Shown here: one piece after another, positions 1 through 8,952 of the stretch
How the letters are laid out: each line of letters starts with the position of its first letter
Numbering within the stretch: the stretch's first letter is position 1
Origin: Actinomycetota bacterium
Lineage (GTDB): Bacteria > Actinomycetota > Aquicultoria > SKW223
Assembly (NCBI GenBank): GCA_026417515.1
Contig: JAOADC010000061.1
Location: forward strand, 82,074 to 116,848
DNA length: 34,775 nucleotides
Direction: 5' to 3'
Notes under the pieces: generated by a model
Seen by the model: the letters and a program-made list of their open reading frames with translations, nothing else
What the model was told of the DNA's origin: nothing
Databases searched by the model: none
Position numbers and translations under genes: made by a program

Positions 1-2
1 AG

Positions 3-392
3 GCCGTTCTCTCAAAGCCCGATATGAGGCTTCCAATAGAGTATGCTCTATTTTATCCACAGAGAAGGGAACAGATAATCGACCCATTGCCTTACTCAAA
101 TATGACGCTTGAATTTGAAAGACCTGATAATGAAAAATTTCCTGCGCTTAATCTCGCTTATGAAGCAGGTAAACGTGGTGGTAATATGCCTGTAATTCTT
201 AATGCTGCCAACGAAGTTGCTGTTAGAGCATTTTTATCTGGTAGCATAAAATTTACTGATATATCAAAGGTGGTGGAAAGAACTCTTTCATCCTTTACGT
301 GGAGGAAGATGGAAAGCATTAAAGATATTGTTGAAACTGATCAAACCGCACGCACTAAGGCAATTAGCATTATTAAAGAGATGAAAATTTAG
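3..392 (+). CDS. dxr: 1-deoxy-D-xylulose 5-phosphate reductoisomerase, C-terminal part (5' end outside window)
   Basis: Open frame from base 3 (AVLSKPDMRLPIEYALFYPQR...LNAANEVAVRAFL...) typical of the Dxr C-terminus; followed by rseP and ispG. Confidence 0.93.
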   Translation, partial: AVLSKPDMRLPIEYALFYPQRREQIIDPLPYSNMTLEFERPDNEKFPALNLAYEAGKRGGNMPVILNAANEVAVRAFLSGSIKFTDISKVVERTLSSFTWRKMESIKDIVETDQTARTKAISIIKEMKI

Positions 393-407
393 AAAGGAGG
401 AACACGT

Positions 408-1448
408 CTGGGAGTTTTCTTAGCCATTCTCGGGGTTGCCATACTCATACTTGCCCATGAGTTCGGTCATTTCTTAATAGCAAGGATCTTTCGTATAAGG
501 GTTGAGGAGTTTGTAATTGGTCTTCCAGGCCCAAAGATTATTAAGTTTAAAAAAGGAGATACTGTATATGGTATCTCAGCAATTCCTTTTGGTGGTTATG
601 TTAGACTCTATGGCGAGTTTGAGGATCCAAATGACCCAAATTTAAGTCAGAATCCTGAATCATTCATCCACAAGCCATGGTATGTTCAAGCGCTGGTTGT
701 AGCAGCAGGAGCTTTCTTTAATTTTCTTATTGCGATTCTCATTTTTGCCATAATGTTTGTCTATGGTGTTCCAGGATATCCGACAACAACTATTGACAAA
801 GTTATACCACAAAGTCCAGCAGAGAAAGCAGGTATTCAGCCTGGCGACAAGATCTTAAGAATAGATTCTATGAAAGTCAGAGAATGGCAGGATATTTCAG
901 ATTTTGTTTCGAAAAACCCAAACAGACAGGTTGAATTAATTATAAAGAGAAATGATAAAGAAATCAGGATAAGAGCAACCATAGGAGAAAAGAACAATAA
1001 AGGATTTCTCGGAGTTCAATCAAAAACCACCGTAAAAAGACTTTCTCCATTTAGCGCTCTTTTAGAGTCGACGAAACTTACTGCCGGTATGCTGGTGACA
1101 TTCGTCAAATTACTGTTTAGCGAAGCCTTCAAGGGTGACTTACTGAAGCAGAGCACAGGTCCTGTCGGTATAGTTGTTGAGACTTCCAGAGCAGTTAAGG
1201 TAGGTTTTGACTTCTACTTGTTCCTCATCGGTCTCATAAGCATAAACCTTGGTCTTGTAAACCTCCTTCCAATTCCTCCGCTGGACGGTGGAAGAATCGT
1301 TATTATCTTTCTTGAAAGGGCAATAAAGAAAAAGATACCTCAAAATGCTCTGGCTTTGATCCAGCTGTTTGGCATACTCCTATTTGCATATCTTATGATT
1401 TATCTCCTTATTTCAGATATTCAGAGATATTTTCATTTAAATTTCTAG
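408..1448 (+). CDS. rseP: RseP-type membrane zinc metalloprotease (site-2 protease, PDZ domain)
   Basis: The frame extends upstream of the listed ORF (753) with no stop, to a CTG at 408 preceded by AAAGGAGG (393-400). N-terminus LGVFLAILGVAILILAHEFGHFLIAR has HExxH; PDZ region 'IDKVIPQSPAEKAGIQPGDKIL'; C-terminal 'NLLPIPPLDGGRI'. Confidence 0.92.
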   Translation: MGVFLAILGVAILILAHEFGHFLIARIFRIRVEEFVIGLPGPKIIKFKKGDTVYGISAIPFGGYVRLYGEFEDPNDPNLSQNPESFIHKPWYVQALVVAAGAFFNFLIAILIFAIMFVYGVPGYPTTTIDKVIPQSPAEKAGIQPGDKILRIDSMKVREWQDISDFVSKNPNRQVELIIKRNDKEIRIRATIGEKNNKGFLGVQSKTTVKRLSPFSALLESTKLTAGMLVTFVKLLFSEAFKGDLLKQSTGPVGIVVETSRAVKVGFDFYLFLIGLISINLGLVNLLPIPPLDGGRIVIIFLERAIKKKIPQNALALIQLFGILLFAYLMIYLLISDIQRYFHLNF

Positions 1449-1460
1449 GCGGGTGCAGTA

Positions 1461-2516
1461 GTGAAGAGAAGAAAAACCAGAGCAGTTCGGGTGGGAAACC
1501 TCTTTATTGGTGGAGAATACCCTATATCTGTTCAGACAATGACCAATACAGATACAAGAGATATTAAGAAAACTATTGCGCAGATAAAAAAAATAGAAGA
1601 GGCTGGAGCAGATTTAGTTCGTGTATCAATTCCTGACGAAGATTCAGCAGATGCGCTTAGATCAATAGTCAGTTCAATAGGTATTCCTGTCGTTGCGGAT
1701 ATTCATTTTAATTATAAGCTAGCCCTTGCTGCTGTAATAAATGGGGCTGCAAAAATAAGAATCAACCCTGGCACTATTGGATCTGAAAAATCAGTAAAAG
1801 AGATCATCAAGTTATGCAAAGAATATAATGTGCCTATAAGAATTGGTCTGAACGCAGCTTCTCTTCCAAGAAAATTTAAAGGCCTGAATCACACCGAAGC
1901 ACTCATTGAGGCTGCAAAATATTGGGTTTCTTTCTTTGAAGATGAAGGTTTCTTTGATATCGTTATTTCAGCAAAAAGTTCGTCTGTTATAGAAACTATC
2001 GAGACCTATTCCAAACTGGCTGAAGTATTCGATTATCCATTTCACTTGGGAGTTACAGAATCAGGGACAAAATTCTCAGGAAGCATCAGATCTGCAGTAG
2101 CAATTTCAATACTTCTCCATAATGGAATTGGAGATACAATACGCGTTTCATTATCCTCTGACCCTGTTGATGAGGTAAGGGCAGGCATTGAGATACTAAA
2201 ATCGCTTGAATTGAGGAAGGGACCTATAGTTATTTCGTGCCCGACATGCGCAAGGACAACAATAGATGTAGAAAAGATAGCCTCTGAAGTGGAAAACATG
2301 CTTTTATCAGTTAAAATACCGCTTAAAGTTGCGGTTATGGGCTGTGAAGTTAATGGACCTGGTGAAGCAAGAGACGCTGACCTAGGTCTTGCAGGAACCA
2401 AGAGAGGCGTTATGCTTTTTAAGAAAGGTAAACCATTGGGAGTGTACAGCAGTTCTGAGGCTTTTGAATATCTACTGAAACTAATTAAAGAAGAATATCT
2501 GAAGGAGGATGGATGA
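1461..2516 (+). CDS. ispG: 4-hydroxy-3-methylbut-2-en-1-yl diphosphate synthase
   Basis: GTG start; RVGNLFIGGEYPISVQTMTNTDTRD, SCPTCARTTIDVEKIA and VMGCEVNGPGEARDAD are IspG signatures. Confidence 0.96.
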   Translation: MKRRKTRAVRVGNLFIGGEYPISVQTMTNTDTRDIKKTIAQIKKIEEAGADLVRVSIPDEDSADALRSIVSSIGIPVVADIHFNYKLALAAVINGAAKIRINPGTIGSEKSVKEIIKLCKEYNVPIRIGLNAASLPRKFKGLNHTEALIEAAKYWVSFFEDEGFFDIVISAKSSSVIETIETYSKLAEVFDYPFHLGVTESGTKFSGSIRSAVAISILLHNGIGDTIRVSLSSDPVDEVRAGIEILKSLELRKGPIVISCPTCARTTIDVEKIASEVENMLLSVKIPLKVAVMGCEVNGPGEARDADLGLAGTKRGVMLFKKGKPLGVYSSSEAFEYLLKLIKEEYLKEDG

Positions 2517-4258
2517 GGCAGAGCAAATTCTATGTACCAACTTTAAAGGAAAATCCGGCAGAAGCAGAGGTTCAATCACATCGTCTACTAATAAGAGCAG
2601 GATATATTCGGAAGGTGGCAGCTGGAGTCTATACATTCTTGCCGTTGGGAAAAAGGTCTCTACAAAAAATAGAGAACATCGTCAGGGAAGAAATGAATAG
2701 GTTTGGTGCTCAGGAAATTCTTATGCCAGCGCTTCAACCCAAGGAATTATGGGAGAAAACAGGCAGATGGGACGCTTACGGTCCAATGATGATGAAACTA
2801 AAAGACAGAAAGGGAAGAGATTTTGCTTTAGGTCCAACTCATGAAGAACTCATTACAACACTTGTCTCTCTTGATGTACGTTCCTATAAGGAACTTCCTT
2901 TAAATCTTTACCAGATTCAGCCTAAGTTTAGAGACGAGCCTCGACCTCGTTTCGGTTTGATAAGGGCTCGTGAGTTCATTATGAAGGATGCATATAGTTT
3001 TGACGTTGACGAGGATGGCTTAAAGGAATCCTATGAGAAAATGAGGAAAGCCTATAACAATGTTTTTCGAAGGGTAGGACTTAAATTTATAGCAGTAAAA
3101 GCCCACACAGGATTGATCGGTGGTTCAGATTCAGAAGAATTTATGGCTTTAGCCGAGATCGGTGAAGATAGCATCTTTGTTTGCTCCAATTGTGGATATG
3201 CCGCAAACAGAGAACTTGCAAAAAGTAAATTCACTTACAAATGGCCAGAAGAAGATCGGGCTCTAACTAAAATGCATACACCTGCAAGAATGAGTGTTAA
3301 TGATGTAGCCCAGTTCTTATCTGTTCCAGAAACGATGCTCATAAAAACTATGATTTACAGGACTGAAAAGGGTTATGTTGCTGCGGTAATACCTGGAGAC
3401 AGAGAGGCTGTTGAAACAAAAATTCAGACAGCGCTTGGGGTCAATAATGTTGAGCTTATTAATCCAGACGATTTTGAAAAACTGGGACTACCTTTTGGTT
3501 ATGTGGGTCCAGTTGGCCTGAAAGAAATATTGCCAGGCGTGGTGATTGTTATAGATGAGAGAATCGTGGACTTCAAAAACGGAGTTACAGGTGCCAACGA
3601 AAAGGACTACCATCTTACTGGAGTAACATATGGAAGAGATTTTGTCGCTGACATTGTTGCTGATATTGCTGAAGCAAAGGATGAAGATGCTTGCCCCAAC
3701 TGCGGTGAGGCTATTAAAGAAGAAAAGGCCATCGAAGTCGGTCACATCTTTCAATTGGGTACGAAGTACTCTGAATCTTTGGATGCCTGTTTCTTGAACG
3801 AAAAGGGAGAAAGAAAGCCTTTCTTTATGGGTTGTTATGGAATCGGAGTTTCACGAATTCTTTCAGCAGCAGTCGAGCAAAACAATGACGATAGGGGTAT
3901 GTTTCTGCCTTTACCAATTGCACCTTTTGAACTTCACCTGCTACTACTCAATCCAGCTGATAAACTCCTTAAGAACACAGCTGAAAACCTTTATGAACTT
4001 CTTTCAAACAATGGATTTGAAGTTCTTTACGACGATAGAGAAGATGTCACACCTGGTGTAAAGTTTTCTGACGCTGACCTGATTGGCATCCCACTTCAGA
4101 TTATTGTAGGCAAGAAATTCCTTGAAGAGTCAAAAGTTGAGATAAAAATAAGAAGCACAGGAGAAAGAGTTCTGGTCTCGACGGAAAATTTGATTGAATA
4201 TCTAAATGACTGGAAAAACAATGAATACTCAAAGTTCAGCGCAGTCTATGAAGGATGA
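2513..4258 (+). CDS. proS: Prolyl-tRNA synthetase (bacterial type with inserted editing domain)
   Basis: ATGA overlap with ispG; GPTHEELITTLV, RDEPRPRFGLIRAREFIMKDAYSF, CYGIGVSRI. Confidence 0.96.
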   Translation: MRQSKFYVPTLKENPAEAEVQSHRLLIRAGYIRKVAAGVYTFLPLGKRSLQKIENIVREEMNRFGAQEILMPALQPKELWEKTGRWDAYGPMMMKLKDRKGRDFALGPTHEELITTLVSLDVRSYKELPLNLYQIQPKFRDEPRPRFGLIRAREFIMKDAYSFDVDEDGLKESYEKMRKAYNNVFRRVGLKFIAVKAHTGLIGGSDSEEFMALAEIGEDSIFVCSNCGYAANRELAKSKFTYKWPEEDRALTKMHTPARMSVNDVAQFLSVPETMLIKTMIYRTEKGYVAAVIPGDREAVETKIQTALGVNNVELINPDDFEKLGLPFGYVGPVGLKEILPGVVIVIDERIVDFKNGVTGANEKDYHLTGVTYGRDFVADIVADIAEAKDEDACPNCGEAIKEEKAIEVGHIFQLGTKYSESLDACFLNEKGERKPFFMGCYGIGVSRILSAAVEQNNDDRGMFLPLPIAPFELHLLLLNPADKLLKNTAENLYELLSNNGFEVLYDDREDVTPGVKFSDADLIGIPLQIIVGKKFLEESKVEIKIRSTGERVLVSTENLIEYLNDWKNNEYSKFSAVYEG

Positions 4259-4916
4259 TAAGATCTTCGAAATCATTGCCATTATTCCTGCTTTTAACGA
4301 GGAGGGCAGGGTAGGCAAGGTAGTCGAGGTAGTTGTAAATTCAGGAGTGGCTGATCTAACAGTAGTCGTTGATGATGGTTCAACTGATAAGACTGCAGAA
4401 GAAGCAAGAAAAGCAGGAGCGCATGTTATTAAAAAGCCGGTCAATGAAGGAAAAGCGGCTGCTCTGGAAACGGCATTAAGAAAATATAAGGCCAATATAT
4501 ATCTTTTTATTGATGCTGATCTGTATGGTTTGAAAGAAGATCATTTAAGAAAGATGTTAGAACCACTTAAAGATAAATCTGTTGGTATGGTTTTAGGAAG
4601 GCTTTCAAAAGGCAGGCTTGCAACCAACCTATCGCATTTTATCACTCCAAATATTACAGGACAGAGAGCCATAAGAAACGAGTTGGTGCAATCCTTACCA
4701 GATCTTTCAAGATTTGGGTTTGCTGTTGAAGTTTTTCTGAACGATTTTTGCAAGAAACGTGGATATAAAATTGTCTATGTTGAACTTGAAGGGGTATCCC
4801 AATTTCTCAAAGAAGAGAAATCTGGAATATTTTCTGGTTTTATATTCAGATTGAAAATGTATGCTGACATACTAATATTTTTGGTTAAGAGATATTTTGG
4901 TTTGGTCAAATTTTAA
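4248..4916 (+). CDS. GT2-like glycosyltransferase
   Basis: IIAIIPAFNEEGRVGKVV...VVDDGSTDKTAEEA...FIDADLYGL. The ATG at 4248 (MKDDKIFEIIAIIPAFNEE) is more plausible than the longer ORF start at 4206. Confidence 0.8.
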   Translation: MKDDKIFEIIAIIPAFNEEGRVGKVVEVVVNSGVADLTVVVDDGSTDKTAEEARKAGAHVIKKPVNEGKAAALETALRKYKANIYLFIDADLYGLKEDHLRKMLEPLKDKSVGMVLGRLSKGRLATNLSHFITPNITGQRAIRNELVQSLPDLSRFGFAVEVFLNDFCKKRGYKIVYVELEGVSQFLKEEKSGIFSGFIFRLKMYADILIFLVKRYFGLVKF

Positions 4917-4948
4917 AAATAAAATTGATTTAAACTTAAAATTAATGC

Positions 4949-4965
4949 AAAATAACTATTCAATT
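4949..4965 (+). promoter_or_regulatory. AAAATAACTATTCAATT, copy 1 of a shared upstream motif
   Basis: 15/17 identical to 12899-12915. A TAAAAT hexamer lies at 4937-4942, 6 nt upstream. Confidence 0.45.
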
Positions 4966-4997
4966 TTTATTCAACCAATGCCTCGGAGGTTTTAGCG

Positions 4998-6128
4998 ATG
5001 ACCGAAAGAAAAGTTTTCATCGACGACACAACATTAAGGGATGGAGAGCAGACTGCCGGTGTTGTCTTTTCCAATCACGAAAAGATCACCATTGCGAGGA
5101 TGCTTGCTGAAATTGGTGTTGATCAAATCGAAGCAGGAATACCTGCTATGGGTGGCGACGAAAAGGAAGTTATTAAGAAAATAGTTGATCTCGATCTTCC
5201 CTGTTCAATTCTTGCCTGGAACCGTGCTGTCATCGATGATATCAAGCATTCGCTTGACACAGGTGTTAAAGCAATCGCTGTATCGATTGCCGTTTCTGAT
5301 ATACATATCCAACACAAACTCCGCACTTCAAGAGAGTGGGTTATTGATGCAATTAAAAAATCTGTAGACTTCGCTAAATCTCACGATCTTTATGTTTCAG
5401 TAAATGGAGAGGATGCTTCTAGGGCAGATATTGAGTTCCTCATCGAGGTTGCAAGAACGGCAAAAGAGCACGGTGCTGATAGATTCAGGTTTTGCGACAC
5501 AATAGGCCTGATGGAACCATTCAAGACCTACGAGATTATTAAGACGATAATTGATGAAACTGGAATTGATGTGGAAATGCACACTCATAATGACCTTGGA
5601 CTTGCAACTGCAAACGCTTTAGCAGGCGTAAAAGCAGGTGCAAAGTGGGTAAATACAACTGTGATGGGTCTCGGAGAAAGAGCAGGAAACGCTCCAATTG
5701 AAGAAGTTGTGATGGCCTTGAAACTGACGATGGGCATAGACTTACCTATAAAAACATCTATGTTCAGAGAACTTGCAGAATATGTTGCAAAGGCATCCTC
5801 TCGCACTGTGCCAGTATGGAAAGCAGTTGTCGGAGCCAACGTATTTGCACACGAAAGCGGTATTCACGCCGATGGAGTTCTTAAAGATCCAAAAACATAT
5901 GAAGCTTTCTCTCCTGAAGAGGTTGGACTTGAAAGGCAGATTCTTATCGGAAAGCATTCTGGAACTCATGCACTGGTGGCAAAATTCAGAGAATACGGAA
6001 TAGAACTCTCAAGAGAGGAAGCAAATCAACTTCTTCCTCTCGTAAGAAAAACAGCAATCGAACTGAAGCGTGCTTTGTTTGACAAGGAACTTATGCTCAT
6101 CTATAAGCAAATGAAAGAAGGGTCCTAA
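4998..6128 (+). CDS. NifV-type homocitrate synthase / possible Re-citrate synthase (HMGL-like family)
   Basis: [47 protein letters not shown]...EDASRADIEF...[17 protein letters not shown]...GKHSGTHALVAKF; closely resembles NifV; RBS ggagg upstream. Confidence 0.88.
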   Translation: MTERKVFIDDTTLRDGEQTAGVVFSNHEKITIARMLAEIGVDQIEAGIPAMGGDEKEVIKKIVDLDLPCSILAWNRAVIDDIKHSLDTGVKAIAVSIAVSDIHIQHKLRTSREWVIDAIKKSVDFAKSHDLYVSVNGEDASRADIEFLIEVARTAKEHGADRFRFCDTIGLMEPFKTYEIIKTIIDETGIDVEMHTHNDLGLATANALAGVKAGAKWVNTTVMGLGERAGNAPIEEVVMALKLTMGIDLPIKTSMFRELAEYVAKASSRTVPVWKAVVGANVFAHESGIHADGVLKDPKTYEAFSPEEVGLERQILIGKHSGTHALVAKFREYGIELSREEANQLLPLVRKTAIELKRALFDKELMLIYKQMKEGS

Positions 6129-6152
6129 AAAAGGAGGATAAGGAGCAAGAAG

Positions 6153-7409
6153 ATGGGAATGACCCTTGCACAAGCAATTCTATCAAAAAAAGTCGGTAGA
6201 CCTGTCAGTGAAGGAGAAATTGTTCTTGTAGATTTAGATTTTATGATGGGGCAGGACGGTACGTCACCGCTTGCAATCAAAGTCTTTAAGGAGATGGGTG
6301 GTAAAAAAGTTTTTGATCCATCCAAAATCGCGCTCGTTATAGATCACAGTTCTCCTTCTCCAAACCACGGTGTTTCGCAACTACACGATATGATGAGAAA
6401 ATTTGCACGTGAAACCGGTGTAATCCTCTACGATATCGGAGATGGCGTCTGTCATCAACTTCTTCCTGAGATGGGTCATGTGGTTCCCGGAGATGTTGTT
6501 ATAGGTGCAGATTCACATACCTGCACTTATGGTGCTCTTGGAGCTTTTGCAACCGGGGTGGGTTCAACAGACCTTGCTGCTGCAATGATATCCGGAAAGA
6601 CCTGGTTTAAAGTTCCTGAGACAATTAAGATAATCCTTAACGGAAACCTGCCAAAAGGAGTTTTTTCAAAAGATATATTTCTTGAGATAGCAAGAAGACT
6701 TACTGCTGATGGAGCCACGTATAAAGCACTTGAATACCATGGAAGTACAATAAGTGAACTTTCTATGGATGCTCGATTCACAATAGCCAATATGGCTATA
6801 GAAGTTGGTGCCAAGGTAGGTCTATTCCTTCCAGACGATGTTTCCATAAGTTACGCAAGGTCGCATTCAAAAAGGAATTTTGTGCCTGTATTTCCTGACA
6901 AAGATGCGGTTTATGAGAATGAAGTTGAAATTGATGTGAATAAGTTGACTCCGTTAGTAGCAGCACCTCATACGGTTGATAATGTAAAACCTCTTGAAGA
7001 ACTGGAGGGAACCCCAATTCAGCAAGCATTTATCGGTACCTGCACCAATGGAAGATTGGAAGATCTTGAAATCGCTGCAAGAATTCTTGCCGGTAAGAAA
7101 ATAAACCCAGACACAAGACTAATTATTGCCCCTGCATCCAAGAAGGTACTTAAAGAAGCAGTAAAATCTGGAATTTTTGAGGTTCTGCTTGATGCTGGGG
7201 CAGTTTTTGTAACTCCTGGCTGTGGTGCCTGTGTAGGCACACATAACGGTGTTCCAGCAGATGGTGAAAATGTGATTTCAACTGCAAACAGGAATTTCAA
7301 GGGTCGTATGGGCAATCCAAACGCGTTTATTTATCTCGCTTCACCAGCTACTGTTGCAGCATCTGCTCTCGAAGGAAAGATTGCTGACCCTAGAAAATAT
7401 ATTAGTTAG
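6153..7409 (+). CDS. Homoaconitase/aconitase/3-isopropylmalate dehydratase large subunit (LeuC family)
   Basis: [62 protein letters not shown]; strong AAAAGGAGG upstream. Confidence 0.93.
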   Translation: MGMTLAQAILSKKVGRPVSEGEIVLVDLDFMMGQDGTSPLAIKVFKEMGGKKVFDPSKIALVIDHSSPSPNHGVSQLHDMMRKFARETGVILYDIGDGVCHQLLPEMGHVVPGDVVIGADSHTCTYGALGAFATGVGSTDLAAAMISGKTWFKVPETIKIILNGNLPKGVFSKDIFLEIARRLTADGATYKALEYHGSTISELSMDARFTIANMAIEVGAKVGLFLPDDVSISYARSHSKRNFVPVFPDKDAVYENEVEIDVNKLTPLVAAPHTVDNVKPLEELEGTPIQQAFIGTCTNGRLEDLEIAARILAGKKINPDTRLIIAPASKKVLKEAVKSGIFEVLLDAGAVFVTPGCGACVGTHNGVPADGENVISTANRNFKGRMGNPNAFIYLASPATVAASALEGKIADPRKYIS

Positions 7410-7422
7410 GAGTGCATAAAAT

Positions 7423-7920
7423 ATGGAACTTAAAGGAAAGGCTCATAAGTTCGGTGACGACATAAATACTGATTACATAATCTCAGGCAGGTACAAATTT
7501 AAGACACTGGATATGAACGAACTTGCCAAACACATTATGGAAGATCTTGATCCTGATTTTTACTCGAAACTCAACCCAGGAGATTTTATTGTTGCTGGAA
7601 AGAACTTTGGATGTGGTTCTTCAAGGGAACAGGCGCCACTTGCTATAAAACATGCCAATGTTTCAGCTGTAATCGCAAAATCTTTTGCCAGGATATTTTT
7701 TAGAAATTCAGTAAACGTTGGTTTAATGCTTATAGAAGCCGACACCGATTTAATAGACGATGGTGATGAACTGGTAATCCTTCCAAAGGAAGGGTTGATA
7801 AAAAACGTAACAAAGGGAATTGATATTCCTTTCAAACCACTTCCTGATTTTATGATCAAAATACTTTCTGACGGTGGACTTGTGGAGCACTTCAAGAAAC
7901 ATGGCGGATACAGTTTCTAA
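7423..7920 (+). CDS. Homoaconitase/aconitase/3-isopropylmalate dehydratase small subunit (LeuD family)
   Basis: [22 protein letters not shown]...[41 protein letters not shown]. Confidence 0.93.
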   Translation: MELKGKAHKFGDDINTDYIISGRYKFKTLDMNELAKHIMEDLDPDFYSKLNPGDFIVAGKNFGCGSSREQAPLAIKHANVSAVIAKSFARIFFRNSVNVGLMLIEADTDLIDDGDELVILPKEGLIKNVTKGIDIPFKPLPDFMIKILSDGGLVEHFKKHGGYSF

Positions 7921-7941
7921 TATAAGTAAAGGGGGATTTTC

Positions 7942-8949
7942 ATGGCAAAACACAGAATTACCTTGATACCTGGAGACGGAATAGGCCCTGAAATAAGCGA
8001 GGCCATGAGAATCGCTGTTGAAGCAACTGGTGTTGATATTGAGTGGGTAGAAGTGAATGCAGGTCAAACTGTTATGGACAAATATGGTACACCTCTACCT
8101 GATGAAGTTTTGGATGCTATCAAAGATACCAAAGTTGCCATCAAGGGTCCAATCACCACTCCAGTTGGAACAGGATTCAGATCTGTAAATGTTACCTTAA
8201 GAAAAGAACTTGACCTTTATGCGTGCGTAAGACCGGCATTCAGTATAGAGGGAGCAAAGAGTAAATTTGAGAATGTAGATTTAATAGTTTTTAGAGAGAA
8301 CACAGAAGATCTTTATGCAGGAATAGAGAGAATGGTCGATGAAGATACCGCAGAATCTATTAAAAGAATCACCAGAAGGGGAACAGAAAGAATATCGAGA
8401 TTTGCTTTTGAATATGCAAAAAAGCATGGAAGAAAGAAAGTAACTGTTGTGCACAAGGCAAACATAATGAAGTTCTCAGATGGACTGTTTCTAAAAGTCT
8501 CATCTGAAGTAGCTAAAGAATATGAAGAGATCGAATTTGAAGATAGGATTGTCGATAATATGTGTATGCAACTTGTAATGCATCCTGAAAATTACGACTG
8601 CCTTCTTTGTCCAAACCTCTATGGAGATATAATCTCTGATTTAGCTGCAGGCCTGGTAGGTGGTTTAGGTATAGCACCTGGTGCAAACATTGGCGATGAA
8701 TATGCTGTTTTTGAACCGGTCCATGGTAGCGCACCTAAATATGCTGGAATGAACAAAGCAAACCCTACCGCACTGATATTATCAGCGTGGATGATGCTCG
8801 ATTATCTAGGAGAAAAAGATGCTGCTCAAAAACTCTTGCTTGCTGTTAAAAAGACGATTAAAGAAGCGAAGAAAGTAACCTACGATCTTGGTGGGACAGC
8901 TTCAACTTTTGAAATGGCTGAAGAAATAGCAAGAAATATCACAGGCTAA
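7942..8949 (+). CDS. Isocitrate/homoisocitrate dehydrogenase (beta-decarboxylating dehydrogenase family; isocitrate-type residues)
   Basis: [100 protein letters not shown]. Confidence 0.9.
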   Translation: MAKHRITLIPGDGIGPEISEAMRIAVEATGVDIEWVEVNAGQTVMDKYGTPLPDEVLDAIKDTKVAIKGPITTPVGTGFRSVNVTLRKELDLYACVRPAFSIEGAKSKFENVDLIVFRENTEDLYAGIERMVDEDTAESIKRITRRGTERISRFAFEYAKKHGRKKVTVVHKANIMKFSDGLFLKVSSEVAKEYEEIEFEDRIVDNMCMQLVMHPENYDCLLCPNLYGDIISDLAAGLVGGLGIAPGANIGDEYAVFEPVHGSAPKYAGMNKANPTALILSAWMMLDYLGEKDAAQKLLLAVKKTIKEAKKVTYDLGGTASTFEMAEEIARNITG

Positions 8950-8952
8950 AAA

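Noticed and set aside
2042-2401. Minus-strand 119-aa ORF inside ispG
   Set aside because: Lies antisense to a conserved gene, low-complexity Ser/Thr-rich translation typical of shadow ORFs, no RBS.
2509-2700. 63-aa plus-strand ORF overlapping the proS start
   Set aside because: Out-of-frame shadow of proS, whose frame is strongly supported.
4206-4247. Longer glycosyltransferase start within proS
   Set aside because: Adds residues with no family similarity; ATG 4248 gives the normal GT2 N-terminus.
4917-4997. Possible T-box/riboswitch or terminator upstream of the NifV-like gene
   Set aside because: Only about 80 nt, very AT-rich, with no GC-rich hairpin followed by a U tract and no T-box sequence.
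6527-7315. Several minus-strand ORFs (6527-6847, 6796-7029, 7019-7315) within the LeuC-like gene
   Set aside because: Antisense shadow ORFs opposite a well-supported CDS; no domain-like sequence.
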